From Zygaena filipendulae (lineage: Eukaryota > Arthropoda > Insecta > Lepidoptera > Zygaenidae): a stretch of DNA of 64,000 nucleotides. Under the pieces are notes generated by a model. The model worked only from the letters and a program-made list of their open reading frames with translations, ran no database searches and had not been told where the DNA came from. Position 1 is the first letter of the stretch, and each line of letters begins with the position of its first letter. The position numbers were made by a program, and so were the translations under genes. Positions 19,601-29,998 of the stretch are shown one piece after another. The stretch spans positions 3,737,501-3,801,500 of the forward strand of contig OU015675.1 of assembly GCA_907165275.2 (NCBI GenBank), written 5' to 3'.

Positions 19601-19806
19601 TCTATACTAATATTATAAATGTGAAAGTTAGGATGGATGGATGGATAGATGTTTGTACTCAGTCAAGTCAAGAACGCGTGAACGGCATTGAATGGAATTT
19701 GGCATAAACATAAACATATAGTCTAAAATAGGACGTAGAGTACTTTTGTCTTGGGATTCCCGCAAGAATTTCGAAATCACCTGGGTGACATCGCGTGGAA
19801 CGACTA
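19601..19806 (+). mobile_element. Helitron-like H1, complete
   Basis: TCTATACTAATATTATAAAT to GAACGACTAG|T. It lies 17 bp after the TIR element. The left flanking base is T, not A. The hairpin has decayed to CTGGGTGACATCGCGTGG. Confidence 0.75.
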
Positions 19807-19847
19807 GTTGCCCAGTTCTCACTATTGCCTATAATATCTATTCTAAT

Positions 19848-20147
19848 ACTAGATGTGCCCCGCGGGTTCACCCGCATGAGTTTAAGTTTAGGAATCCCAC
19901 AGGAACTCAATTCACTCCTAATGACATCAGCTAATTAACAGTGAAACTTCCGTCAAAATCGGTCCAACCGTTTTGGAGATTCACCCGCGTGGGTTTCGAA
20001 ATTCCCGCAGGAACTGCAAACTTCTTTTATAAAAATCTTGTCCTGGCAATATAACAAACACAAAAAAAGTTTTATCCAATTTGGTGCAGTCGTTTGCAAA
20101 TTATACGCTTAGCAACACATTTGGCGATTCATTTTTATTTATATAGA
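19848..20147 (-). mobile_element. Helitron-like H2, complete reference copy
   Basis: About 300 bp. Plus strand: ACTAGATGTGCCCCGCGGG, first block CATGAGTTTAAGTTTAGG, second block ATTCACCCGCGTGGGTTTCG, then TGTCCTGGCAATATAACAAA and the 5' end TGGCGATTCATTTTTATTTA. The doubled hairpin block distinguishes H2 from H1. Confidence 0.82.
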
Positions 20148-20362
20148 TTATAAAGAGGAAAGATTTGATTTTTTTTGTTTGTTTGTTTGTTGGTTTGTTT
20201 ATTTGTTTGTTACGTTTTAACACAAAGCTACTGGACCGATACCAAAAATTCTTTTAGCATTAGAAAACAACATTATCCGTAAGTAACATAGGCCATATTG
20301 TAATCCGGAATACCCGCGGGAACTCCGAAATTATCGCTGGTGAAACCGCATGGGAAAGCTAG
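20148..20362 (+). mobile_element. Helitron-like H3, complete
   Basis: Starts TATAAAGAGGAAAGATTTGA directly after the H2 copy and ends GGTGAAACCGCATGGGAAAG then CTAG|T. A TTTG run (20178-20212) lies in the 5' part. Confidence 0.8.
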
Positions 20363-20439
20363 TATATTATATAATGGTGCGAATATCTGAGACGAAAAGG
20401 AGAGATATATACCAGTAAATTACAGAGATATTGGCGGGT

Positions 20440-20811
20440 TTTAACTATCACGTAATATACTTCTCTTGAGTCGCAATCAGGCCCGCCTAATTACTGGTGT
20501 CTTACATGTCACTTCGGGACTAAAGAACACCTCACGAAGATGAAACTAGCAAGCGATCCATCCTGCAGAAAGTGCGGTATAGAGGTGGAAACAATGGCAC
20601 ATCTCATGTGCGAGAGAGCGAGAGAAACGGCTTGGGGGACGGCTTACCCAGAACCAGACTTTAGGTCCCTACCCCTCCACTGCACACTAGCCTTCGCCGC
20701 CGAGGTCTTCAGGGAGTAGAGGGAGGATCACGGAATGGGGATGGTACAAAAGATCCCAAGGGTCGAAGTGCCCAGGCTTTATCTGCATACCCCATAGACT
20801 AAGATAAGATA
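20440..20811 (+). pseudogene. LINE ORF2 C-terminal fragment (jockey/R1-like)
   Basis: 5'-truncated non-LTR retrotransposon insertion, flanked by the direct repeat AGATATTGGCGGGT at 20426-20439 and 20812-20825, which I read as a 14-bp target duplication. From about 20539 the plus strand encodes KMKLASDPSCRKCG, then a Glu-rich spacer, MAHLMCE, ending ...AAEVFRE and a stop at 20717-20719. The Cys-X2-Cys...His-X3-Cys cluster is typical of the C-terminus after the reverse transcriptase or RNase H part of jockey- and R1-group ORF2 proteins. A frameshift separates it from the upstream TGV..TSGLK stretch, so it is dead. The 3' UTR is short and ends in a GATAA tail (three units, 20799-20813). Subgroup assignment is an inference. 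Confidence 0.75.
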
Positions 20812-20872
20812 AGATATTGGCGGGTCTTGAATTTAATGCGGATTAAACTACGCGAAACGTGCTAGTAGCATA

Positions 20873-21428
20873 TAATAGTACATTATTATCCTAGGGGTGA
20901 AAGTACCAATAGATCGAGGGACTAAATAAGTCTTTCTCCCGAGGGTAACACTGTGCTTTTCATTACGAATGCAAGGAAAGTCAAAATAAAAATAGGAATT
21001 AGCTAAAGAAAAAATGAGTGAAGATCGGATAGTCGCTTGACACTTTCCCACCTATTTCTTTTTCTTTGGCCGGCTAGCTATTCAGCCAGTATTTTTTATT
21101 TACATTGTGGCGACCTAAAAAAATATTATCTTTAATTATTAATTAAAGAAAATAAAAAAATATAAATAGGAATTAGCTTAAGGAAAAGTGAGTGAATTTT
21201 ATTTTAATTAATACCTACTTAAACTTTACGTTATTTCAATTTTACATCGCGCTGGCTGTATAGAAAGTTGAAACATGGTTCAATAGAAATGTGAAAATAG
21301 ACCTAGTTTTTTTTTAATAATTTGACAGTTGTCAGTTGAAAGCGATTCTCCCTAGGGCTGAAAAGGGTTACTTTCAACCCGCTTCTCAGGCAACTTCAGA
21401 CCTACTTTCCGAGTATGAGTAATGAAAA
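20873..21428 (+). mobile_element. repeat family P, full copy A
   Basis: A 556-bp unit from TAATAGTACATTATTATCCT to ACTTTCCGAGTATGAGTAAT. It lacks terminal inverted repeats. Other copies, opposite in orientation: 25163-25488 (deleted) and 39373-39982 (full); a deleted plus copy is 39069-39365. Identity between full copies looks very high by eye, so they moved recently. A 67-codon minus-strand frame (MGKCQATIRSSLIFSLANSY...) recurs in the copies, but the DNA is equally conserved outside it and I do not treat it as a gene. Confidence 0.75.
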
Positions 21429-21717
21429 GTAATTTTGTAATAAGACTAACATCAGTAGCGCTCATCCGCCGTACACGGGAAAGGGCAAAAGGGGTTTGCG
21501 AGCTTCGTTCCTTATATTATTATAGCTCTCTGGAAAAGATGAGTAAGTAAGATGATGCCTAAAGCAGACTGTAAAGATTTCACTTCATCTAAATCAAGAT
21601 ATATACCTAGATTTATACCTAGATGTTATGACTGAAGTTCTCTTCTCGTAATGCTTTTCTTGAATGTTTTTACTGTGTAGGTATAGTAATTTGCTCATGA
21701 TGTTTTATTTCTAAGTC

Positions 21718-21873
21718 GATCTTGATTTCACTCGAGTTAATTTCGGAGTTCCTGTGGAATCAAAATTATGTTACTCAGGAATACTGTAGGAATAAGTAAA
21801 AAGCTACTTTTCATCAGTTCAGTAGTTTTTTAGTTTACCCATTACAAACAAACAAAAAATCAAATCAAAATTT
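21718..21873 (-). mobile_element. Helitron-like H3 piece
   Basis: Plus strand TTGATTTCACTCGAGTTAAT, ACTCAGGAATACTGTAGGAA, TCAGTAGTTTTTTAGTTTAC, ending AAAAAATCAAATC. The CTAG end is missing. Confidence 0.6.
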
Positions 21874-22268
21874 GGTAGATGTATAATGATGATGTTATAT
21901 TTGTTGAATACGATTGTGCTGCAGCAGGCATGCATGTTATATAGGCGAGTTATGTTGCTGATCAAAGTGAATCAGGGTCCACCCATAAAAGCTTAAAAAT
22001 TTTCATTTTATTACAAATTCGCAATCACTCAAAGAAAGAGGAGTCTTTTTATAATTGATGATGATTATATACCCAAGAGGTAAATCATTATAATAAAATC
22101 TAGCCTTAAGCCTTAATTAGTATTATGGATTTGACCTAAACTTCTAAACAAAACTATTTTAAGAATGTGTCCGTTAACATTTTTCTTATTGTCTCTTTAA
22201 GGAGAAGAGACTTTGTTCTTGTGTTCTCTGGGTATCACTCACAGCACTAAATAAAGAAAGAGTAGTAA
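21874..22268. other. unassigned intergenic
   Basis: Nothing recognised. Contains a CTGCAGCAGGCATGCATG stretch at about 21920. Confidence 0.25.
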
Positions 22269-22461
22269 TCCATACTAATATTATAAACGCGAAAGTAACT
22301 CTGTCTATCTGTCTGTCTTTCTGTTACGCTTTCACGCCTTAACGGCTCAACCGATCATCATGAAATTTTGCATGCACGTTGTCTAGGGTACAAAGAAGGA
22401 CATCTGCTTTTTATCCCGGATTTCCTGCGGGAACTCCGAAATTACCGTGGGGGACAGCTAG
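22269..22461 (+). mobile_element. Helitron-like H1 lacking its 3' hairpin half
   Basis: Flanks A|TCCATACTAATATTATAAAC and CTAG|T are intact, but the end reads AAATTACCGTGGGGGACAGC, so the GTGAAACCGCG half of the hairpin is deleted. A transposition-competent Helitron is expected to need this stem. Confidence 0.8.
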
Positions 22462-22772
22462 TGATAAATAAATTCGGAACTTAAAGACAGTTGTAGTGAA
22501 GCGCGCGCACTTTCTGCAGTGTATGCGACTGAAACCGCGGGCAGCGGTTAGTTCAACAACATACGTTTTCGCGAGACGTGACGGGAACCGCGGGGTGCCG
22601 CAAAATGCATTCCATATGCAAATTTTATTACACTAGATGAAAATTTATTACCCCAGCTGTGTTGCTAGATTCTACCTGTTACCTTAGGTAGGTATTTGTT
22701 AAACAAGTGCTTAATTAAAAAACATATTATATGAATACAGTAGATAATATATCTACATAAATCGTAACCGAA

Positions 22773-23070
22773 CCTACTTAAATAAAATTGAAGTGTCTGT
22801 TTGTAATTCCATGTTAACAGCTTTTCACAAAATGCATGTGAAAGTATATTAGGTAGGTACTTATATAAAAATCTGCCTGTCTGTTTGTTTGTTCTGGCTA
22901 ATCTCTGAAACGACTGAACTGATTTTAACGGGACTTTCACTGGCAGATAGCTGATGCTATAAGCCTTATAACGTATAAGGAGTACTTAACTTAGGCTACT
23001 TTTATTTTAGAAAAAAAAAATGTGTGCGAATTCCGAAACTCACGCTGGTGAAACAGCGGGACACGGTTAG
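22773..23070 (+). mobile_element. Helitron-like H4, complete copy 1
   Basis: Starts CCTACTTAAATAAAATTGAA then GTGTCTGTTTGTAATTCC; body has CTGATTTTAACGGGACTTTC and GCAGATAGCTGATGC; ends CTCACGCTGGTGAAACAGCG then CACGGTTAG. Matching copies are at 53.14 and 62.46 kb in the same orientation. Confidence 0.8.
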
Positions 23071-23081
23071 TCTTATTAATA

Positions 23082-23356
23082 ACTAGCTGTGCCCCGCGGT
23101 TTCACCCACGGTAATTTCGGAGTTCCCGCGGGAATTCCGGGATAAAAAGTAGAAAGTTAAGTACTCCTTATAATGTCAAGTTATCTGCGAGTGAAACTCC
23201 CGTCAAAATCAGTCTAGCCGTTCTAAAAATTAGTCGGAACAAACAGACAGACAGACAGAGGGAAATTTTGAAAACTTAATTTTTTTATGTAAGTAGTGAA
23301 AAGCTGTTAATTTGAAATTACAAACAGACACTTGAATTTTATTTATTTGTATAGAT
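23082..23356 (-). mobile_element. chimeric Helitron: H1 3' end joined to H4
   Basis: Plus strand 23082-23151 is a clean H1 3' end (ACTAGCTGTGCCCCGCGG to GGGATAAAAAGTA). From 23152 the sequence is H4 (TTAAGTACTCCTTATAATGT, AGTGAAACTCCCGTCAAAAT, ending GACACTTGAATTTTATTTAT). The join falls at a point where H1 continues with CCCTATGTCC and H4 reads through the TATAAGGAGTA region. Confidence 0.8.
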
Positions 23357-24489
23357 AACAAACATCGTACCTACCAAAAAAGAAGATTTTTTCTGAATAA
23401 AGTAGCTTCTCTGAATAACTGTTCTACTAAAAATATTTTCACTAGATAAAGCCTACAATCTACATGCTACGTGTATAGAGTAATAAAATATTTTCCCAAT
23501 AAAAAACGTGGCGTGCGTGAAGCGAGCAAAATATATCAGGCGCATGCCAATATACAATTTTAATCCAGGTGAAAAACGTCAATCACCGCTTTATCCCGGT
23601 CAGAACTCTTTTGTGTTTAACATTACACCTTTTTTTAAAGCCAAAAGCCAATTCGTCAATACTGGATAGCTGAAAGGCTTTGTCGGCGGCCGGTCAAAGG
23701 ATCGCTCTGGTGCCTGCAAACAGATTTTTGTATTGTATACTAAACTTTTTCTGCTGAAACCTTAGCTATGGTAGGTATGCAATAAAACCTGCTTGGTTCT
23801 ATTGCGATAGGATTGATTAAAGGTTGGAAAACTTTTCGAATTGTTACCCGAGTTGAGGTTTTTTGAAATTTGTGACTACCTTTGAAGTAGAAAACTCAAT
23901 GGCTCATTATTTATTTATTTTTGTTATGAAGTAAGTTGGCCAAAAGTGACGTCACGTATCGTCACGTGATTTTGAATATGTTGTGTCGCAGGTACCTTTT
24001 TGGAGTGTCCCATCATTATGTAACTCTTCACTAAAATGTTACACTACAGTCTATATAAAGTAACTCTCAAATCCAAGGAGTTTTCTTTAAGATTTCACGA
24101 ATCTTTTAGGCAAAAAATAAATAAATGGGCCTTCTTCATTTTTGACACGAAAAATAATAATTAACACTTAAAACTTCAAAGTGAGGATTAAATGGTTAAT
24201 TAAAGTGTTTGTTGATAAACTCACCAAATTAATTTCTTAGACAGATAAAACAGTGTTTAAATATTCAAAGCGTCATTTTCAGGCGGCACTGAGAAGTTTT
24301 TGTCGACTTTTGTTCAGTCCACGAAATATAATGTGCGGCTAAAGGAATTTGTTATTAGAAATTGAAATGAGTTTTATTCAAATCAAAATTAAAATGCTTC
24401 GATAAAAGTCTGTAAAAACTTAATTATTGCGTTTTGTTCGTGAGAGTCAATATTGTTTCTTTATTTCTATAGTGTATTGACTTAAACTT
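23357..24489. other. unassigned; CRE-like palindrome
   Basis: No repeat or gene identified over 1.1 kb. TGACGTCA at 23947-23954 and CACGTG at 23963-23968 lie close together, matching cAMP-response and E-box motifs. With no gene nearby I give them little weight. Confidence 0.25.
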
Positions 24490-24530
24490 TACTAATATTA
24501 TAAATGCAAAAGTGAGTTTGTTTGCTTTTT
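24490..24530 (+). mobile_element. Helitron H1 5' end fragment
   Basis: TTTACTAATATTATAAATGC then AAAAGTGAGTTTGTTTGC, after which the match stops. Confidence 0.65.
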
Positions 24531-25162
24531 TAGCAGGTAATTGGAGTTTGTTGGCGTTACGTTGACTTTTCCATTATTGCGCATTCGTTGATTATTTTGC
24601 GCGTAATTGTTTAATTATTGTTTTTTTTTATTTCACAGGAGCATTTTACTTCACTTTTAATGCAGTAGAACTCTTATTTCTTCTTATTTCTTCTTATGCT
24701 CAAATGTTTGATTATATTGTGATAATATTGACTTTTGATCTTCCGATTTAAAAATCAGTCATTGGCGAAATTCGAAATTTTTGTTGTCTATTAAAAAAAA
24801 ACAAATAAATTTTGTTTTGTTATATTTGTTGTCATATGGGTTGTATTAAAACAAGAACTCAAAATCGCACCATTTACAACATTCCAGTCCTTAGGGATGA
24901 ATACTAATGGGCCTTAGCGCCCATTACGTCTTTAGGCTCACTTGTCATGTAAAATTGTTATAACCACAGAACAGATAGCAGGGACATCAATTCAGTTTAG
25001 TATGAAAACATATAAAAGTAGTGTCACTGGACACTGAGTGGTTTTTGCACAAAACAACTATTCATCACGCACAAAAACTTTCGCACCTTCAGAATTAAAA
25101 TGACCTAACTAAGCAAAGAAAGTCTCTTTCACAATAACATGCATAAGTAATAAGTATATAAC
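24531..25162. other. unassigned intergenic
   Basis: Three TTCTTATT units at 24677-24700. Otherwise featureless. Confidence 0.25.
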
Positions 25163-25488
25163 TTTTCATTACTCATACTCGGAAAGTAGGTCTGAAGTTG
25201 CCTGAGAAGCGGGTTGAAAGTAACCCTTTTCAGCCCTAGGGAGAATCGCTTTCAACTGACAGCTGGATACTGCAGAAACTCAAGTTTTTTTTATGTCATA
25301 GGGGGCATACTTACTGGCCAGTAGCACACCTAATGGTTGATTTATGTTAAATAAAATTCACTCATTTTTTTCTTTAGCTAATTCCTATTTTTATTTTGAC
25401 TTTCCTTGCATTCGTAATGAAAAGCACAGTGTTACCCTCGGGAGAAAGACTTACTTACTTTCACCCCTAGGATAACAATGTACTATTA
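25163..25488 (-). mobile_element. repeat family P, deleted copy B with SINE piece
   Basis: Begins TTTTCATTACTCATACTCGG and ends CCCCTAGGATAACAATGTAC on the plus strand. Compared with the full copy, the central few hundred bases are missing. In their place, 25284-25342 carries a SINE 3' end (TTTTTTTTATGTCATAGGGG ... CACACCTAATGGTT). Confidence 0.75.
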
Positions 25489-26255
25489 TTTGTACCTTAA
25501 TGTAATAAAACATAAATTTAAATTTAAATTTGCACATCCAATATGGCAAAAACTTGCTGGATTAATATAATTTTACACCACACACATATTAATATACACA
25601 TACACACATATTACACATATTATATATTGTAACCCTGTTTAAAGCAAATAAATGACAATGAAAAATGAAATGAAGTGAATAGCGCGATCAACGAATGTGA
25701 CCGACAGGCTGTTCTTTTGTTACTTTCACTACAGGTTCTAAGTTCACAGTAGGCTTTTTAAGATCAGTTTTTTTTTTCAGGAAAATCAATAGGTACCTAC
25801 AGGAATTTTGAGTACGGACACTTTAATTCTGAAGGTACGATTTAACACCCCAACGAAATGTAGGTATTCAACACCATACGTTACAATTTTCGTCCTGGAT
25901 GCCAGCAAAGGAAATTTTAGGGGAAGTTAGAGCATTTGCACTAACTTACTTTGCGAGCATAGGTAACGCGCCTGCCCCGCCTACATGACCTCTATACTTA
26001 ATATTTTATTTTCTCTGTGGTTTTCTCGGAAGCTAAGTAATTACGACGCAGCCAAGTTGCCAGTTGCCAACATCTTGGCTTTGGGCAAGTTTTCACGGAC
26101 CGACCCCACCTAATGTTGCCACTTGCCAACGGTTTGCACGTGTCACGGTAAACTTTTAATGCTGGGAGAAGGTTGCTAAATTCGGTAAATCATGAAATGC
26201 CTATGCACTTAACGAAATATAACCACATTTGAAAAGCTATTGCAACCAGGATCGC
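25489..26255. other. unassigned; possible retroposon tail
   Basis: TGTAACCCTGTTTAAAGCAA then ATAAATGACAATGAAAAATG (25627-25668) resembles a retroposon 3' end. The rest is unassigned. Confidence 0.25.
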
Positions 26256-26450
26256 TTGATACTAATATTATAAATGCGAAAGTGAGTTTGTTTGTTTGTT
26301 ATGGTTTCACGCCTTAACGGCTCAATCGATCATCATGAAAGTTGGCATGCACGTTGTCAGGGGTACATAGAAGGACATAGGGTACTTTTTATCCCGGAAT
26401 TCTCATGGGAAATCCGACATTACTACGGGTGAAAGCGTGGGAACAGCTAG
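26256..26450 (+). mobile_element. Helitron-like H1, complete
   Basis: GATACTAATATTATAAATGC to GAAAGCGTGGGAACAGCTAG|T. Nearly all body landmarks are intact (CGCCTTAACGGCTCAATCGA, CACGTTGTCAGGGGTACA). Confidence 0.85.
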
Positions 26451-26604
26451 TATTTAGGTATATATTTCAGGTACTTAGTTCGGTGAGGTGTGTGCTTACA
26501 ATGGCAACAAAAAAGGGATGGGTGCATCAGTGTGCACTTCCCTAACCTAGGTGCAAGAATATAAACTTAACATATTATACGTAATTAGGTAATACTAAAT
26601 GATG

Positions 26605-26789
26605 CCCAACTGTTTCACCCGCGTTAACTTCAGAGTTCCCGTAACAATTCCAGGACCAAAAGTAGGTATATTACTCGGAAATACTGTAGCATCCTATAAT
26701 TGAAAGAATTTTTAAAATTAGTTCAGTAGTTTTTGAGTTTATCCATTAAACAAACAGACACACAACAAATCAAATCTTATTATAGAAAA
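26605..26789 (-). mobile_element. Helitron-like H3, nearly complete
   Basis: Plus strand CCAACTGTTTCACCCGCG to CAAATCAAATCTTATTATAG. Body shares ACTCGGAAATACTGTAGCAT and TCAGTAGTTTTTGAGTTTAT with the 21.7-kb piece. Confidence 0.7.
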
Positions 26790-27824
26790 GTCAGTAGTAG
26801 GTACCTATAGAACACGACGACACAGCGCCTAGCATTTTTTTTTTATATTATGTTCTCAAGAACCTTTCACATAAATGATAAATGATAATAAGTTTCAACA
26901 AACAAAAAAAATCATTACATTTTACGATGAGGCTAAGGCGGTATGATTATACCTAATATTAATTTGAGTATGATAGTGTAGGCATTTTATTGTCTGCCGG
27001 ATTTGATTATTTAACAGCTGCTGACCTGCCACCTTTCTCTTTGTAGCGCAGCTCGGTTTAAATTGAACAAGGGTGATGTTTAACTGTCGCATGATGCTTA
27101 AAACTTTTAAAATATGTACATACAGAGAGATTAAAATATTGTGCTGGTAACATTTTTCAATGTAAAGAAACCGCAATCACGTTTTTAAAAGCTTTTATTT
27201 TTTACCTACCTACTATTGTAAAGACGCCAAATGTTCAAGTATTTAATACATTGGTAAATGAAGGATATAATATTGTTAAACGAGGGACGTATTAAAAGAA
27301 CCACGATCACAGTTCGTTTCTCGTCCAAATATCTAAAAAATAACAGTATTTTTTCATATTCATAAAATATTATCTATGAAAATCGAGGACGCAAGTTGTG
27401 GACGCGCTAACGGATTAAATATGTAGGTCCATACGTACGTACGACTAAAGGTCGTTGACCCCCGTGACCGACGTTTTTAGGGTTAGAAACGTGGGTTTGA
27501 GTTTCTCGTTTAATGGCTATAATGATCATAAAAAAAGAATATTTTAAAAATTTACAGAATAAAAACGTTTAAAGTCGCTTAGACCAATTAATAAGCTTTC
27601 AATAAGCTCGGTTCAATAAGCTTCCGGTAATCCCCTTGACAAAAAAGTACGGGGAATCCACGACCTCCGTAATAGGGTTGCCACAACGAGGTAACTGTGA
27701 AAGATTTCGTTATGGTCAGATGCTGTTACCGTTACGGGTAGGAGAATTAGATTTACCTACTACAATAAAATGAATGGACCAACATAATCCTTACTCGCTT
27801 GTAAACACATCTGTGTTTTATGAC
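26790..27824. other. unassigned intergenic
   Basis: About 1 kb without recognisable content. ATACGTACGTACGAC at 27431-27445 is a short palindromic run. The 84-codon minus frame (26922-27176) shows no domain. Confidence 0.25.
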
Positions 27825-27972
27825 ATTACTTGCTGTTCTTAGCGGGTTCACTCACAATAATTTCGTAGGTATGTCCTTCTCTGTACCCCTGACAACGTGT
27901 ATGTAAAATTTAGCCGTTAAGGCGTGAAAGCATAACACAAACAAACAAATACACCCACATTCGCATCTGGAG
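27825..27972 (-). mobile_element. Helitron-like H1, internally deleted
   Basis: Plus strand TACTTGCTGTTCTTAGCGGG, then GTCCTTCTCTGTACCCCTGA, GCCGTTAAGGCGTGAAAGCA and ACCCACATTCGCATC. The body between the hairpin and the GTCCTTC landmark is deleted. Confidence 0.65.
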
Positions 27973-28685
27973 AAACATAATCCTTACTCGCTCATAAACT
28001 CATCTGTGTTTTATAACACTAACGAAATATAAGGAAGAAATTCAATAAACCCACAATTAAATTCTTAAAATATGTAACTAAAAGAAAATATTACAGGAGA
28101 AAGATGAGATCTACTTAATATATCATTTTCAAAATCCAAAGTGATAGTCTTTTTTTGCATCTAAGTAATTGTAAGTGCTATTTGAACTTTCATTTGTTTA
28201 ACAAAAAGCATAGATTTTAATTCATCACTATCGGTTTATAGAAAGAGAAGTATGACAATTTGAAAATTAAAGAGCAATACATATATATCTGCACAAACTA
28301 GTACCGATATACCGATAGATTGTGAATTGCAGCACAAAATATTAAATGAATTAAAATTTTACTATTTATATGTGGCTGACTGTACACGCAGTCGGTAGAT
28401 ATGGTGACATTCTCCTTTTCTACGCCCGACCTCTCAGTCAACGGGTTGAGGAAAAACAATGAATTTTAATGGGCGCTATCAAAAATTTTCCACCCCATTC
28501 ATCTAGAAAATGAGGAAAACTTGCCGTGCCTTTTCTAGAGCAAAAAAAAACAATTTGACATCTTAATTTTCTCATTTTATTTCTTGAAAACCCTTTCAAT
28601 TAGAAGCTATAGCTAATGAATAATACCAGGAAACAGAATACAACAGCGTAAATTCAAAACATGTGGAAATTATATTTATCGATCC
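27973..28685. other. unassigned intergenic
   Basis: No gene or named repeat seen. Confidence 0.25.
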
Positions 28686-29219
28686 TTAGATAATTTTATA
28701 AATACAAATGTAAGTGGGTTTTTTTTTATATGTCATAGGGGGCAAACGGGCAAGTGGTACACCTGATTGTAAGTGATTAACGCCCTCCATAGACATCTGC
28801 AACACCAGAAGGCATGCAGGTGCGTTGCTGACCTGAAATGGGGATGGGAACTGGCTTTCAAGTGGGGCTGCCGGAACACACCGTTAGGTGCTTGGCGACA
28901 GATTTGCAACTTGAAGGTGGTAGCTAGCCAGCTGGGCACTAGAGAGCGCCCTACCACCATGCTATGGTTTCCTCACGATGTTTTCCTTCACCGACAGCTC
29001 AAGCTCATTGTTAGAATTTGAACCTACACCTTGTGGCGTTTAATCCGAACGCACTAACCACTGAGCTATCTTCGCTGTTATTTGTTTGTTTGTTACGCTT
29101 TCACGAATTTAACATACACCTACACGTTTACACGTATATAAAAGGACATAGGGTACTTTCATCCTGGAATTCCCGCGGCATCTCCAAAATTAACGCCGAT
29201 GAAACCGCAGGAAACAGTA
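28686..29219 (+). mobile_element. Helitron-like H1 split by a SINE
   Basis: 5' part 28686-28718 (TTTTATAAATACAAATGTAA) and 3' part 29078-29219 (TTATTTGTTTGTTTGTTACG ... GATGAAACCGCAGGAAACAG) are halves of one H1 copy. The SINE at 28719-29077 interrupts them at the GTGAGT/TTGTTTG boundary, so the Helitron is older. Confidence 0.75.
28719..29077 (-). mobile_element. full-length tRNA-derived SINE
   Basis: Minus strand, 5' to 3': tRNA-like head CAGCGAAGATAGCTCAGTGG ... GTAGGTTCAAATTCT, in which TAGCTCAGTGG fits an RNA polymerase III A box and GGTTCAAATTC a B box. The body follows (AGCTTGAGCTGTCGG, GTGCCCAGCTGGCTAGC, TCACTTACAATCAGGTGTAC) and the 3' end is CCCCCTATGACATATAAAAA. It is the only copy in the window with its promoter head. 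The others at 2.69, 25.28 and 57.24 kb are truncated. Confidence 0.88.
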
Positions 29220-29998
29220 TTAATGTGATATACATGATATATATATCTTTACACTACGATATACCTACTATACTGCTTTTTCTGCGAGAAAATGGGGTTG
29301 AGTTTCAGTTTTTTGGTAACACATATCACATGGTACATCTGATTTAGGTCGTTAACAGGTTAAAGTCTAAAACACAAAATAACTATATGTATATATAAAG
29401 TTAAAACGCTTAGGTAGGTACGTATGCCTCAAAAAAATGGTCTTAAAAATGCCTAATCCTGTTGCAATTTGAAACGTTTCATAAATAGTTCACGATTTAG
29501 CCGATAAAAAATATTCTCGACGGCCAGTAGGTAGGTACGTTCAGTTAATATAGAAAGCTGATCACGTAGAAAGTATTCAGTGCAAAGATATAGGTACGGG
29601 CACGGTTCGAGTGGCTGTCGAAGATTGGAATTGTGGATTGGTACAGACTGCCTAAAATGCCCTGTAAGTAGGTACCTATTTATATTGAATTTTTAATTAT
29701 TACAAAAACCATTGCTAATTAAAACATAGCAATTTTCAAGGAACTTAGGTATACAAAAACACAAAAAAGAAGTTTCAATTTGAAAATCGAATCGAAAATG
29801 AAAAAATCATCTTTTCTATATCAACGGCGGGCGGTTAACAGTTATTTTGCTTACATCAAAGACAATTATGCAAATTAAAATGTTAAATTAGTTATATACA
29901 TAATATGTTCTGGAATCTAGACGTGTCGTAATTTAATAGTAAAATATTTGAATAATAGAATTCCAAATGTTTTATGACAAATAGTTATTGGAGTATAG
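29220..29998. other. unassigned intergenic
   Basis: No repeat recognised. AT-rich with GTAGGTACGT-type motifs near 29417 and 29531. Confidence 0.25.

Noticed and set aside
23947..23968. CRE and E-box regulatory module
   Set aside because: Short palindromes expected by chance in 64 kb, with no gene nearby. GACGTCAC also recurs inside the TTAGTCCGTC elements.
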